Assembly (NCBI GenBank): GCA_020725805.1
Contig: DYEF01000015.1
Span: forward strand, 1 to 38,389
Reading direction: 5' to 3'
DNA: 38,389 nucleotides
DNA from: Bdellovibrio sp.
Lineage (GTDB): Bacteria; Myxococcota; SpSt-1050
A program made the translations under genes and the position numbers. The number at the start of each line of letters is the position of its first letter. Positions within the stretch are counted from its first letter, which is position 1. Positions 8,919-18,260 of this stretch are shown here, one piece after another. Below the pieces are notes generated by a model that searched no databases, was not told where the DNA came from, and saw nothing but the letters and a program-made list of their open reading frames with translations.

Positions 8919-8947
8919 GTAATACAGAATATGGATAGCTGAGTCAA
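8919..8947 (-). promoter_or_regulatory. Sigma-70 promoter of the radical SAM-Dus operon
   Basis: Minus strand TTGACT (8942-8947), exactly 17 bp, TATTAC (8919-8924). The predicted transcript start is about 50 nt before the ATG at 8864. It lies inside an open minus-strand frame (8861-9145), which is one reason not to call that frame a gene. Confidence 0.6.
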
Positions 8948-9147
8948 CCATAATATTTCTGATTCTGGCTTTGGGTCTGAGCCGTCCGGTACAAAATATT
9001 TCCGGAATTGCGTGTCGAACAGGCATTGTTTTTGTGTTTTCTGTGCAGGCCGTATACCCTGAAAAAGCAGAACTTTTTTGATTGATTTATCGGACATAAT
9101 CATATTTATATCTTTCTGGCAGGCAAACCACCGAAAGGAGACCATCT

Positions 9148-10236
9148 ATGAAAAGACTCGTTTCCGAAAACATAGAGACATTGAGGCCATATACCCCGGG
9201 CAAACCTATTGAGGAGACCGAGCGGGAACTTGGTATAACAAATATAATCAAACTTGCGAGCAATGAAAATTCACTTGGTCCGTCGAAGAAGGCATTAAAG
9301 GCTATCAAAAATGCCCTTAAGAACCTGCACTTATACCCCGATGCGAACTGCTATTACCTGAAGGAGAAACTTGCAGAATTTCACAATATTCATCCCGACC
9401 AGCTGATACTGGGAAACGGCTCTAACGATATTATCGATCTGAGTGTCAGGACTTTCTGCTCGCCCGGCGATGAGGTGATTACATCCGAGATGAGTTTTAT
9501 AATGTTCTACATAAGTGCACAGGCCCAGAACTGCGTACAGAAGATTGTAAAGATGAAGAATTACACATTCGACCTCGATGCAATAAAGGCGGAGATAACC
9601 GACAGAACGAAGATGATATATATTGCGAATCCGAATAACCCGACAGGGACTTACAATACAAAAAAGGAGATTGACAGGTTTATTAAGAGCATACCTGAGG
9701 ATATTGTGCTCGGAATCGACGAGGCATATTATGAGTATGTAACGGCAAGGGATTACCCGTTCGATATGATCGGTTACATAAAGGAGAGGCCGAATACGAT
9801 AGTTATGAGGACTTTTTCGAAGATATACGGACTTGCAGGGGTCAGAATAGGATATGGGATTACAGATGCGAAGCTCGCAAATTATATGAACAGGGTCAGG
9901 CAGCCGTTTAATATCTCGACGCTTGCGCAGGTAGCGGCGATGGCGGCGCTCGATGATAAGGCACATGTCAGAAAGAGCCGAAAGATGAACCGCGAAGGAA
10001 TGGAGTATCTGACGAAGGAGCTTACAACACTTGGATTTACAGTAATCCCGTCACAGGCGAACTTCCTCTTAATTGATTTACATAAAGATGCGACAGAACT
10101 CTACGAAAAAGTCCTGAGACTCGGGGTAATAGTAAGGCCTATGAAGGGTTTCAATATGCCGACCGGAATCAGGGTAACAGTAGGCACAATGGAAGAGAAC
10201 AAGAGATTTATAGACGCCCTTAAACAGAGTCTGTAG
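9148..10236 (+). CDS. hisC: Histidinol-phosphate aminotransferase
   Basis: A fold-type-I PLP enzyme converting imidazole-acetol phosphate and glutamate to histidinol phosphate in histidine synthesis. At 362 residues it has family length. Motifs: SNENSLGPS near the N-terminus, NPNNPTGT, the PLP-phosphate/ring contacts around GIDEAYYEY, and the Schiff-base Lys225 in TFSKIYGLAGVRIGYG. The C-terminus carries RLGVIVRPMKGFNMP and RVTVGTMEENKRF. AAGGAG nine bases upstream fixes the start at 9148. No other his genes are nearby, so the gene is orphaned from its pathway here. HisC paralogues acting on phenylalanine or tyrosine precursors share this fold, so the substrate is probable rather than certain. 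A diverged copy of its 3' end lies 222 bp downstream. Confidence 0.88.
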   Translation: MKRLVSENIETLRPYTPGKPIEETERELGITNIIKLASNENSLGPSKKALKAIKNALKNLHLYPDANCYYLKEKLAEFHNIHPDQLILGNGSNDIIDLSVRTFCSPGDEVITSEMSFIMFYISAQAQNCVQKIVKMKNYTFDLDAIKAEITDRTKMIYIANPNNPTGTYNTKKEIDRFIKSIPEDIVLGIDEAYYEYVTARDYPFDMIGYIKERPNTIVMRTFSKIYGLAGVRIGYGITDAKLANYMNRVRQPFNISTLAQVAAMAALDDKAHVRKSRKMNREGMEYLTKELTTLGFTVIPSQANFLLIDLHKDATELYEKVLRLGVIVRPMKGFNMPTGIRVTVGTMEENKRFIDALKQSL

Positions 10237-10326
10237 GCGAAAAAATATAAGGTGAAAACAAAAGGTTAAAACTTATACAACTATTACCCGGTACTGAAGA
10301 ATTCTAGACTTATTATCTCAAATCAT

Positions 10327-10458
10327 TATAAAAATATTAGGCTTGGGGTAATGGTAAGGTTCATTAAGGGATTTAATATGGCAAACGGAAATATTATCAC
10401 ATTATACACAATGGAAGAAAACAAGAGATTCATAAACGCCATAAACCTAAGTATATAA
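10327..10458 (+). pseudogene. Diverged duplicate of the hisC 3' end
   Basis: The frame from 10327 to the TAA at 10456-10458 reads as the last 43 codons of a HisC: RLGVMVRFIKGFNM, then TMEENKRFI, and a terminal Ser-Ile. Against the intact gene at 10102-10236 there is one codon missing near the start, and I count 24 identities over the last 39 residues. The stop codon aligns exactly. The copy is clearly more AT-rich. Fainter similarity seems to continue leftward to about 10270. There is no start or upstream domain, so it cannot make an enzyme. Confidence 0.8.
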
Positions 10459-10524
10459 AAAATGAGGTTTTAATATATAAACAACGAATAGCAAATTAAT
10501 AGTTAAGTATATATCATAATATTT

Positions 10525-10665
10525 TTACTCTGACCTATCTATTGGTCCTCCTGGACAAGCGGAATCATCAGCCATCCCACAACCAGCTAAGTATATTTTC
10601 TTTGATACTTTTTTGATAATAGGTTTTTTCCATTTTTTTGTTTTGGACTTAATCTTGTTCTCCAT
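10525..10665 (-). CDS. Small peptide, candidate RiPP precursor
   Basis: An unannotated 46-codon gene. The first half is a Lys-rich leader-like region containing KKWKKPIIKK (residues 10-19). The second half, from Tyr25, is YLAGCG, then DDSACPGGP and an RSE end: two Cys (29, 37), five Gly and three Asp. Basic leaders with a Trp/Tyr-x-x-Pro-x-Ile segment followed by a small Cys/Gly core are typical of precursors recognised by PqqD-type RRE domains. This is family knowledge, not a match to a named class. The ribosome binding site AGGAG (complement at 10673-10677) is seven bases from the ATG and lies against the stop of the 2432-residue lipoprotein gene, 13 bp away, so both are probably on one mRNA. 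It is a short frame in an AT-rich stretch, but the Shine-Dalgarno and composition support it. Radical SAM and PqqD-like genes lie within 8 kb on each side. Confidence 0.6.
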   Translation of the reverse strand: MENKIKSKTKKWKKPIIKKVSKKIYLAGCGMADDSACPGGPIDRSE

Positions 10666-10678
10666 AGTTATGCTCCTT

Positions 10679-13600
10679 TTACTTAATTATATATAGTTTA
10701 TAACTTTGTCTGTCTACTGTTAATATGTCTGTAAATTTGTCATTGTTGTATTTACCAAAACCCGACACTCTAATTCCAAAACTACCTGATTCTTGAATAG
10801 TTGTTAATGGTTGGCTCGCTAAGCCAGATGGTGAACCGTTGTATATGAGAATTGCACCACTATTTGTACCAAACACAATATCCTGATATCCATCCAGATT
10901 AATATCCCCAGCAGCGGTAAAATCTATTCCAAATTGTGAAAAATTGCCATTTGTTAGAATTCCTTTATTAGATAGTTGGGATTTATCATTCGGAACACCA
11001 TGTAGCTTGTATATCGTATATGCACTATTTCTAGTGAAAATATCATTTGCACTATCACCGTTAATGTTAATGACTCTTGTTAGACTTGCATATGATTGTG
11101 TGTCACCATTAACAATAAGAACTCCTTGAGAGTTGCTGTCAAAATCTCCACTTAAGTCATTGCTACCAAATAGCACATAAATTTTTCCATAATCTGAAGA
11201 ACTTGTGCCGGTGTTGGCAAAAACAGCGTCTATATAACCATCACCATCTATATCACCAGCTGATCCAATTTTTAAGTACGTTGCTGAAGATACAGTTGTT
11301 TGAAAACTAATATCATACCCGTTTGGGTTGGTGAGACTATTATATATATTAGTATTAAATTGAGATGGTAATTGACTCCGACCTTTATAAATTAAATACC
11401 TATTGCCGAAATTAACAACAATATCGTCAATATTATAGGAGGCGATTTTATCTCCATTTATGTTTAGTCTACCACTTATTGTCCAATAAGCGAGTCTCGA
11501 CGCTGAACCTGATGGAGGTATTATTGTAGAATTTGGAACTATGCTTGGTTCATTAGGAACAGACTGTGTTGTTGTTGGCAATCCTGTTGCTGAACCAAGG
11601 TAGATATATGCTCTTCCTTCATTGCTATAAGCTCCACTTGAACCAATAAGCAAATCATCATAACCATCACCATTGAAGTCTGCAATCGAAACTGATATTC
11701 CAAAAAATGCATTTACTGAGCCACCTCTGATTTCCAGAGAAGGTCTTGACTGGTTTTCATAATACACAAAAACTCTTCCAGTGTTTGTAGACCAATTGAA
11801 CTCACTCACAACAGGATCTTTTAATCCGTCACCATCAAAGTCTCCCAACAAATATACGTTTGAACCATAATTTGAATCAGTTCCAGAGGCTATATTCTGA
11901 ATTATAAACGGCACTCTTCTGTCTTTTTCGTATCCGGAGGTTGTGGATTCGTTCGGTATGCCCGGGGTGGGGACCGAATCGATGGCTTTGACGGCAAAGC
12001 AGTAATACTTGTGAATCACAAGCCCTCTAACTATCGCCGTCTGCATCTGTCCCGGTTCAGCAATGGTTCCGATCTCTACACCATCAGAAGATGCAGTGGA
12101 CCACGCAAATCCCTGACAGTTTTTACTGACCGATGTATCCTCAGCCCATCTGATTTCATAGCCCGCAACCTTGCCGGACGAGGCATTGTTTCCGTCGTTT
12201 GCCGGTGCTGTCCAGAAGAGCTTGGCTATACCCATTCTCCTCGAGCATTCGCACTTCGTCTTGTCGGGCTCCTCGGTTGCACCTTCAAGCCCGCAGAATT
12301 CCTTGTTGGGCTGGCAAAGGGCTGTGCACTGGGCAGGCTCTTTCTCTTCTTCCTTTGAGGCATCTGTCGTCTCTCCGATACAAACAGACGGAGTAACGGA
12401 TGCCGGAGGTAATACATCTACATAGACCTGAACGTGTAACGGGTCTTCTGCCTTGTTTCCAACAAAGTCATATACCTCAACCGTGCAGTCATAAGGCGCA
12501 TGGTCTGTGTAAAAGATTACATTGCCGAATGTTGCTGTCCCGTCCGCCTGAACTATCGCAGAATTGTCACCGCCGGTATTAACACCGCCTGTGCAGACCA
12601 AGAGAGCGGTCTGTCCCGTCTCGACTCCTGTTGTCTGAATCTTTATCTCATCACCGGGCTTAAACTGCAGTCCCGCTGCTATCTTGTCTGCATCGTTATC
12701 AGATGTGTAGACTTTGTCAATAGAGAGATTATTTCCGTCAGAGACAGGGTTGGTAAACGTTACGGTTGGTTTATCACCGTCAGCAAGGATATTGAAGAGC
12801 TCTATCGTTGTAGTTATACCCGAATTGGGGTCTGTCACCGATGCCTTGAGGGTGTTGGTGGCAGGATACTGATTGAGTGTAATATTCGTAAATGCTGCCT
12901 TTCCGCCCTGCAGCTGGACGGCCGGAATAATCTCGACTCCGTTTACCCAGAGTTTTGCATCTGTGCCGCTCATAACATCGGATACGACATTGATTGTAGT
13001 CTTAAACGAGCCCGGTGCCGGGTCAAAGTCATCCGCTGCTGTAAACTTGCTGTTATTTACAAGTTCATCACCTGTACTAACCACTCCGTCCGCAGTCCAT
13101 TTCTCGATACCAACTGCCGGCACGTTGATATTTACATTTGCATAGACTTTTTGACTGTAGCCCACATTCCCCTTGTCATCTACTACCTTGATTCTGAACT
13201 CCCTGTCGCCCTTGTTGAGTGTCGGATAAGGTGTGTAGTTGAACTGGAAGTTTGTATTATCAGAGCCGATTACAGCCTGAGCATTTGTGACCGCATTGAA
13301 TTGTCCGAGTCCGACCAGTCTGTTTTCAATCGTGACTGTCGAGGCAGAATCCACACCTGTTATACTGATGGCAAATTTGTCTGTCTGTAAGCCGTTGTTA
13401 AGGTTGCCGTCCTTGTCATCTGCGGGCAGGAATATGTAAGGATTCGCCTGATTCGGTGTGTTGGGGAATACGAATGCAACAGTCGGGGCAACTGTATCCA
13501 CATCGAATTCACGCACTGCCTGAACGGCAGGATTCTTTACTATGTCATAGAGGTCCGCCTTGATATTGTTTACACCCTGAAGGAGTGTGTAAGACTGGAA

Positions 13601-16600
13601 TGTGATCTGATTACCCATTGTGTTGTCGATAGTAATCTCGGTCTTGATTGCCCCTCTCGTAAGCGAGACCTTCTGGTTCAGAAGAGGATTATTGTCGCTG
13701 ACATTCACGATTACGTCGAGTTTGAGATTGGTCCCTTCATAAATGCAGTTGTATGTGCAGTTGAGCTGTGTCAGCCAGTTCGGATTTACAAATGATGGTG
13801 GCGAATTAAACGAAACAACAGGTGGAATAGAATCCGCAAGGACAGCAATTGCAGGAGATGTATCATTCTTGTTACCGGCGGCGTCGGTTACTTCGATCGA
13901 GTAGGTGTGTGCCCCGTCCGGAATATTGTACTGAATACTCGCTGCATTCCCTGTGACCGTCCCCTCCACACCGGTTACTTTAACACCGTTGTCGAGCAGA
14001 TAGACCTTCTGGCCGTCTTCGGCTCCGGATGTCGTAACAGCTATTGTTGAGAGAATGCCCGCGGTATTTGCATCTCCGTCTTCTGCGAGTCCGAGCATAA
14101 CATTAGGCTGAACATCATTTCCGAGCTGGTTATTTGAAATTACAATAGCATTAACTGTCGGAGAAATCGAATCTATTTTGATATTAGAAGTAACCGAATA
14201 TCCTTTGTTGCCGTAGTCGTCCTGAGCCTCTGCAAAGACCTTGTGGTTACCTTCAGACATACTTATCTGTCCGAGGGTAACAGCGCCTACAGAACCACTC
14301 ACTACAACCTTCCCTTTTCCGATTACCCTGAAGAGACCTGAACCGTCCTGACAGACCTCCGTCGCCGTTCCGTAATTGTCGGAGCAGAGTTTGACCTCAC
14401 TGTCGTTTTTGAGGCCCTTTGTCTGGATGTAGAAGTATCCCTGAAATCCCGGATTCGACTGGGACTGGTCGAAGGACCTGTTCCACACATAATTTGTTGT
14501 GTCGTTGAGTTTTGTAAAGTTCTTGTCGAAGATTTCGAGGATAGGTTTGTCGGTATTGACATCATAGTTTCTGGTTGCACTGCCTGTGTTTCCGGCTGCA
14601 TCCTGAGTATTGGCTCCGACCGTGTTGATACCGTTATTCAGTGTAAAATATGTGGTATCCGACGGGAAGGTGAGGAGCTGACTATCAGAAGTCAGAGTGA
14701 GAGATGAATTTATACTGGTGGCCCCTGAAATTACAACGTTTACATTCTTATCTGCCTTACCGTTCTTTACATCTACTCTGATAGCTGTCTGCAATCCCGC
14801 ATTGAAGAGGTCGTAATCGTTCGATATACCGAGTTTGTCGGATACAGGGAAAGTGATATTTACTTCAGGTGCTTTTCTGTCAATGTATATCTTTATCGAG
14901 ACCTCCTGAGATTCGTTCCCTGCCTTATCCCTGCCTTTGATTCTGAGGGTTGTCTCTGTCCAGTCTGAGCCGGCTACATCCGTGACCTTGATTCCCTTGA
15001 ACGTAAAGGTGTTGTTTTTTACCTTTCCGGTGTATGTGTCGGTCGAAAGGGCTCTGATTACCGTGAGGGTGACTTCCGCATTGTCTTCGAGTGATTCGGA
15101 ACCATTTCCGCCCTGAACAGTTATATCGATCCCGAAGCCAACACCGGGAAATTTATCCTCATCTGCGAGATTGAATATTCTGCCATCAGTCGGTTCAACG
15201 AAACTGACGGAAGGAATACCCGTATCCGCAAATACCGTAAATTTCGATGAAATACCGTTCTTGTTTCCGTCGTCACAGGTAATCCAGATCTGGGATGAGC
15301 CTTCGTTGAAGGTTACGTTGGTGAATGTGAGATTTCCTCCGTTTGCCTGAGCATTGTAGACCGCAACATTCGTCTGTTTTACGCTCAGTGTGCAGGGAGT
15401 CGAATCGTGTGCATTTGTGGTGGCTATTACATCATACTGAACACCGTCCGTGTCGTGGTCCTTGTCGCTTGCATCGTTTAAGTACTTGCCGTCAGTCGGG
15501 TCGGTGATTGTTATTGCAAATCTCCCTGTATCAACTGTTATGTTCAGCTCTGCAAATCCGGTCTTGCCTACCAGATTTTTTGCCTCGGCTCTGAGTACCA
15601 GACTTCCTTCCGGCAGTTCTACATTTTCGAAAACCATCTCTACGAATCCGCCGCCGATGTCGGTGGCAGGCAGACTGTCGACAGGCATTCCGAAATCCCC
15701 ATCGGATTCCTTGATATAAAGTTTTCCTATTGTTCCTGCTGCCAGATTTTCGGCCTTCACCTTGATATCATACTGGAATCCGTTGGTCAGGTCACTGTCC
15801 TTATCATCAGGCTCTGTGAGTGTTGTTCCCTCGGACGGACTTTCGAATGTGAGTGCAGGGACCGTGGTGTCAACGAATACGTTGACCGAGGGCTCGTTTG
15901 ATTTGTTTCCTGCCTTGTCTGTTGCATAGACCTTAATCACATTTGGTTGTTTGTCTTTATCTGCCACGAGAGGAACCTCGGTAAATACCGCCCAGCCGTC
16001 ATCAACTTCGACGGGAGGAACTTCCACATTATTTACCTTGAGATATACCTTCTCTCCGTCTTCGAGTCCGTTTGTCTTTACTGTTACGTCGACGAGATTT
16101 GTGTCGACATTGGTATTGTCCTCGGGGTCCGTAATGACAAGTACAGGCGGTGTAATGTCAACTGTAACGACCAGCGGGTCGGGCTGTACAAAGGCCTTTA
16201 ATCCGCCCGCATTCTTTACATCAACGGTCATCTCGTATTTTCCTTCGGGAATCTCAACGGCTGAAGAGAACTCGGCTTTATTGTTGTTTACGGTAAATTC
16301 GTAATCTGCATATCCCTTTATTACAAGCTTTCCTTTCTGCCCGTTCTGAATATTCTGGGTCCTGATATCGAACTTCGTCGTCTGCAGGTTTGGTTTTGTG
16401 TTGTCTTCGTCGTTATCCCTGTTGAGGTATGAATTGTTTGCAGGCCAGAAGAACTGTGCAAAGGGAATACCTGTGTCGACTGTAATCGTAATATCTGCAC
16501 TCTCGAACTCGTTGCCGGAATCGTCAATCAGAAAGAGCCTCAGGGTATGTGTGCCTTCCGGTATTGTAACTGAGTTGAAGCTGTATGCACCTTCTGCTGT

Positions 16601-17977
16601 GAATGTATCGGAGCCCATATCCATTGCGATAGGAGGCAGGTCCGGATTAATGGCGGCATCCATCCTCAGCATTATTCTCTGATAAGTGCTGACTCCGGTT
16701 GTGGTGCCTGATACCTTTAACTGGAAGCCGGGTTTGGAGGCGTCTGTATCCATATCGGCATTAAAAAGCTTTCCATCAGGGGGTGAACTTATGAGTCCGG
16801 ACGGCGGGACCGAATCCACAACGGCATTTACCGGAAGTGCTGTCCCCTCTCTGGCTGTCTCTCCTGCCTCTTTTGCCTTTGCCTCGACCTTGATTGTATC
16901 TCCGTTTAAAAGAGCCTCTTCGTCAAATGTTACATCAGCTGTGGCGATAAGTCTTTTTGTTCCGCTCTCCTCGGCAACTGTTCCGCTCACTTTGATGGTC
17001 TTGTTCGGAGTTGTAATGGTAAAATCTACCTGAGAGCCCGCACCACAGGAGGTGTTGTTCTTCTCGTAGGCTGTCTCGGCAGCGATTGTAGCCTGCATAC
17101 CCGCAGCATCTTTGTCTTTATCAAGTATTACCTTATCTCCCTGCCCTTTTACGAGGTATTTGCTTCCGTCGAGAGGGCTGATGATTCTCACAAGGCATCT
17201 GCCGGTATTAACTGTCACAGAAATTTTATTCACCTTTGCCTTTATTCCGGAGAGATTGTAGACAACCATATCCAGTTCATTGGTCCCTTCGGCAAATGTC
17301 ACGTTCTGGAAGAGGATTACGTTTACGCCGACCTTTGCAGATGCGGCCTCAACGCCGTTGATTATGAGTTTTGCGTTCTGGTTTATCTCCACTCCTACAC
17401 AGGAGAGCTGGACACCGTACTGAAAGCCGTCAGAGAGGTCCTGATTGGCATCATCTGTTGCTGTGAGGGTATCCTTGTCCTGTGGTTTCTGGAAGGAACA
17501 GCTTACATCACTTGTGGCGGTGACAACAATTGTCTTGCTGGCCTCTGAGCCCGAGAGATTCTTCACAGATGCAGTAAGCGAGTTCGCACCGTTGACAAAT
17601 GTTACATTTGTGAAAGTGGCAACGTATCTGCCCATATTGTCCTTGGTTACGCCGGCCGAGTAGCTCTTTCCGGATGAACTTGTGGTTGTATCGGAGGCGT
17701 TGAGCAGTGTTACCTTCTGTCCGACTTCTACATTCTGAACCTTTACGACGACGTCATACTGAATAAACGGGAGATTAGCATCCCTGTCATCGGAGGCATT
17801 GAGACTGCGTCCGTCCCTCGGGTCGAGAAATTCGATGGTAACCGGAGGTGCAGATGTATCGGTCATTATATCGCTGACATCATTTACCTCTCCTCCCCCG
17901 CCTCCGCCGCAGTCACAGTTGGTAATCGTAAAGAGAACAATAATAACGGCAAGCAATGTCAAAGGTTTGAAACTCAT
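10679..17977 (-). CDS. Giant lipoprotein: sixteen Ig-like repeats, FN3, FG-GAP propeller
   Basis: A 2432-residue predicted surface lipoprotein. The signal peptide ends at ITNC (Cys21; Asn at -1 is atypical for a lipobox), then CDCGGGGGG. About sixteen Ig-like domains of 100-120 residues cover about 45-1860. Each begins PxVxFxxPxDG, has an acidic loop of the D-D-x-D-x(4-6)-G-x-Q type, and ends ...AGNxS... with a VDT linker. A Cys-rich insert (1862-1911) leads to one FN3-like domain (about 1914-2020). The C-terminus (2025-2432) holds about seven FG-GAP/VCBS blades with DFDGDG, DFNGDG and DIDGDG calcium loops, as in alpha-integrin-like propellers. Probable role: calcium-stabilised adhesion or ligand binding. 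The 3' 1.25 kb is AT-rich while the rest is not. A GGAGGG site lies just before the ATG. The small peptide gene follows 13 bp downstream. Confidence 0.85.
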   Translation of the reverse strand: MSFKPLTLLAVIIVLFTITNCDCGGGGGGEVNDVSDIMTDTSAPPVTIEFLDPRDGRSLNASDDRDANLPFIQYDVVVKVQNVEVGQKVTLLNASDTTTSSSGKSYSAGVTKDNMGRYVATFTNVTFVNGANSLTASVKNLSGSEASKTIVVTATSDVSCSFQKPQDKDTLTATDDANQDLSDGFQYGVQLSCVGVEINQNAKLIINGVEAASAKVGVNVILFQNVTFAEGTNELDMVVYNLSGIKAKVNKISVTVNTGRCLVRIISPLDGSKYLVKGQGDKVILDKDKDAAGMQATIAAETAYEKNNTSCGAGSQVDFTITTPNKTIKVSGTVAEESGTKRLIATADVTFDEEALLNGDTIKVEAKAKEAGETAREGTALPVNAVVDSVPPSGLISSPPDGKLFNADMDTDASKPGFQLKVSGTTTGVSTYQRIMLRMDAAINPDLPPIAMDMGSDTFTAEGAYSFNSVTIPEGTHTLRLFLIDDSGNEFESADITITVDTGIPFAQFFWPANNSYLNRDNDEDNTKPNLQTTKFDIRTQNIQNGQKGKLVIKGYADYEFTVNNNKAEFSSAVEIPEGKYEMTVDVKNAGGLKAFVQPDPLVVTVDITPPVLVITDPEDNTNVDTNLVDVTVKTNGLEDGEKVYLKVNNVEVPPVEVDDGWAVFTEVPLVADKDKQPNVIKVYATDKAGNKSNEPSVNVFVDTTVPALTFESPSEGTTLTEPDDKDSDLTNGFQYDIKVKAENLAAGTIGKLYIKESDGDFGMPVDSLPATDIGGGFVEMVFENVELPEGSLVLRAEAKNLVGKTGFAELNITVDTGRFAITITDPTDGKYLNDASDKDHDTDGVQYDVIATTNAHDSTPCTLSVKQTNVAVYNAQANGGNLTFTNVTFNEGSSQIWITCDDGNKNGISSKFTVFADTGIPSVSFVEPTDGRIFNLADEDKFPGVGFGIDITVQGGNGSESLEDNAEVTLTVIRALSTDTYTGKVKNNTFTFKGIKVTDVAGSDWTETTLRIKGRDKAGNESQEVSIKIYIDRKAPEVNITFPVSDKLGISNDYDLFNAGLQTAIRVDVKNGKADKNVNVVISGATSINSSLTLTSDSQLLTFPSDTTYFTLNNGINTVGANTQDAAGNTGSATRNYDVNTDKPILEIFDKNFTKLNDTTNYVWNRSFDQSQSNPGFQGYFYIQTKGLKNDSEVKLCSDNYGTATEVCQDGSGLFRVIGKGKVVVSGSVGAVTLGQISMSEGNHKVFAEAQDDYGNKGYSVTSNIKIDSISPTVNAIVISNNQLGNDVQPNVMLGLAEDGDANTAGILSTIAVTTSGAEDGQKVYLLDNGVKVTGVEGTVTGNAASIQYNIPDGAHTYSIEVTDAAGNKNDTSPAIAVLADSIPPVVSFNSPPSFVNPNWLTQLNCTYNCIYEGTNLKLDVIVNVSDNNPLLNQKVSLTRGAIKTEITIDNTMGNQITFQSYTLLQGVNNIKADLYDIVKNPAVQAVREFDVDTVAPTVAFVFPNTPNQANPYIFLPADDKDGNLNNGLQTDKFAISITGVDSASTVTIENRLVGLGQFNAVTNAQAVIGSDNTNFQFNYTPYPTLNKGDREFRIKVVDDKGNVGYSQKVYANVNINVPAVGIEKWTADGVVSTGDELVNNSKFTAADDFDPAPGSFKTTINVVSDVMSGTDAKLWVNGVEIIPAVQLQGGKAAFTNITLNQYPATNTLKASVTDPNSGITTTIELFNILADGDKPTVTFTNPVSDGNNLSIDKVYTSDNDADKIAAGLQFKPGDEIKIQTTGVETGQTALLVCTGGVNTGGDNSAIVQADGTATFGNVIFYTDHAPYDCTVEVYDFVGNKAEDPLHVQVYVDVLPPASVTPSVCIGETTDASKEEEKEPAQCTALCQPNKEFCGLEGATEEPDKTKCECSRRMGIAKLFWTAPANDGNNASSGKVAGYEIRWAEDTSVSKNCQGFAWSTASSDGVEIGTIAEPGQMQTAIVRGLVIHKYYCFAVKAIDSVPTPGIPNESTTSGYEKDRRVPFIIQNIASGTDSNYGSNVYLLGDFDGDGLKDPVVSEFNWSTNTGRVFVYYENQSRPSLEIRGGSVNAFFGISVSIADFNGDGYDDLLIGSSGAYSNEGRAYIYLGSATGLPTTTQSVPNEPSIVPNSTIIPPSGSASRLAYWTISGRLNINGDKIASYNIDDIVVNFGNRYLIYKGRSQLPSQFNTNIYNSLTNPNGYDISFQTTVSSATYLKIGSAGDIDGDGYIDAVFANTGTSSSDYGKIYVLFGSNDLSGDFDSNSQGVLIVNGDTQSYASLTRVININGDSANDIFTRNSAYTIYKLHGVPNDKSQLSNKGILTNGNFSQFGIDFTAAGDINLDGYQDIVFGTNSGAILIYNGSPSGLASQPLTTIQESGSFGIRVSGFGKYNNDKFTDILTVDRQSYKLYIIK

Positions 17978-18260
17978 AAACCCTCCATAAAAAGGTTACA
18001 GAATACTGTAAAAAATACTACCACATTGCATATCATTATGCAATATTATTTTAGCAGCTGCCTACTGAGATGGAGTTTTGTCAGACTTTTGTGCAGCTGC
18101 CACTATCCGTTATCAGGTATCTTGCAGATTAAATATCTTAATATTTGCAAAATTTCGTCCCGGGTGATAATAACTTCAGGGATAAGGAGTCCGATAGATT
18201 TATCCTTTCTTTTAAGGGGGATTGTCGGACCGTTAAAAAGAGTTTGCAGAGGAGTATTCT
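17978..18260. promoter_or_regulatory. Divergent intergenic region with two inverted repeats
   Basis: Minus-strand promoter candidate for the giant lipoprotein: TTGCAT, 17 bp, TAGTAT, read leftward from about 18043. Its -35 box sits in a perfect inverted repeat, arms ATTGCATA/TATGCAAT (18025-18044, 4-nt centre). A second repeat, arms TTACAG/CTGTAA, is at 17996-18011. GCAGCTGCC occurs twice (18054-18062, 18093-18101). On the plus side a weak TTGCAA (18145-18150), 17 bp, TAATAA precedes pqqD, followed by a GGATAA/TTATCC hairpin with a T-rich tail at about 18180-18112 plus 100 (18180-18212). The pqqD Shine-Dalgarno is GAGGAG, seven bases from its ATG. Confidence 0.4.

Noticed and set aside
8861-9145. 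Minus-strand 94-residue frame with a hydrophobic C-terminal segment, ending in an ATGA overlap with the radical SAM start
   Set aside because: No ribosome binding site at any of its Met codons. The clear promoter of the radical SAM gene (8919-8947) lies inside the frame, and its 5' end sits against the hisC start region. A real gene is not excluded, but I do not support it.
17996-18011. LexA/SOS-box reading of the TTACAG/CTGTAA repeat
   Set aside because: The half-sites point in the wrong direction for CTGT-N8-ACAG, so a LexA site is not supported.
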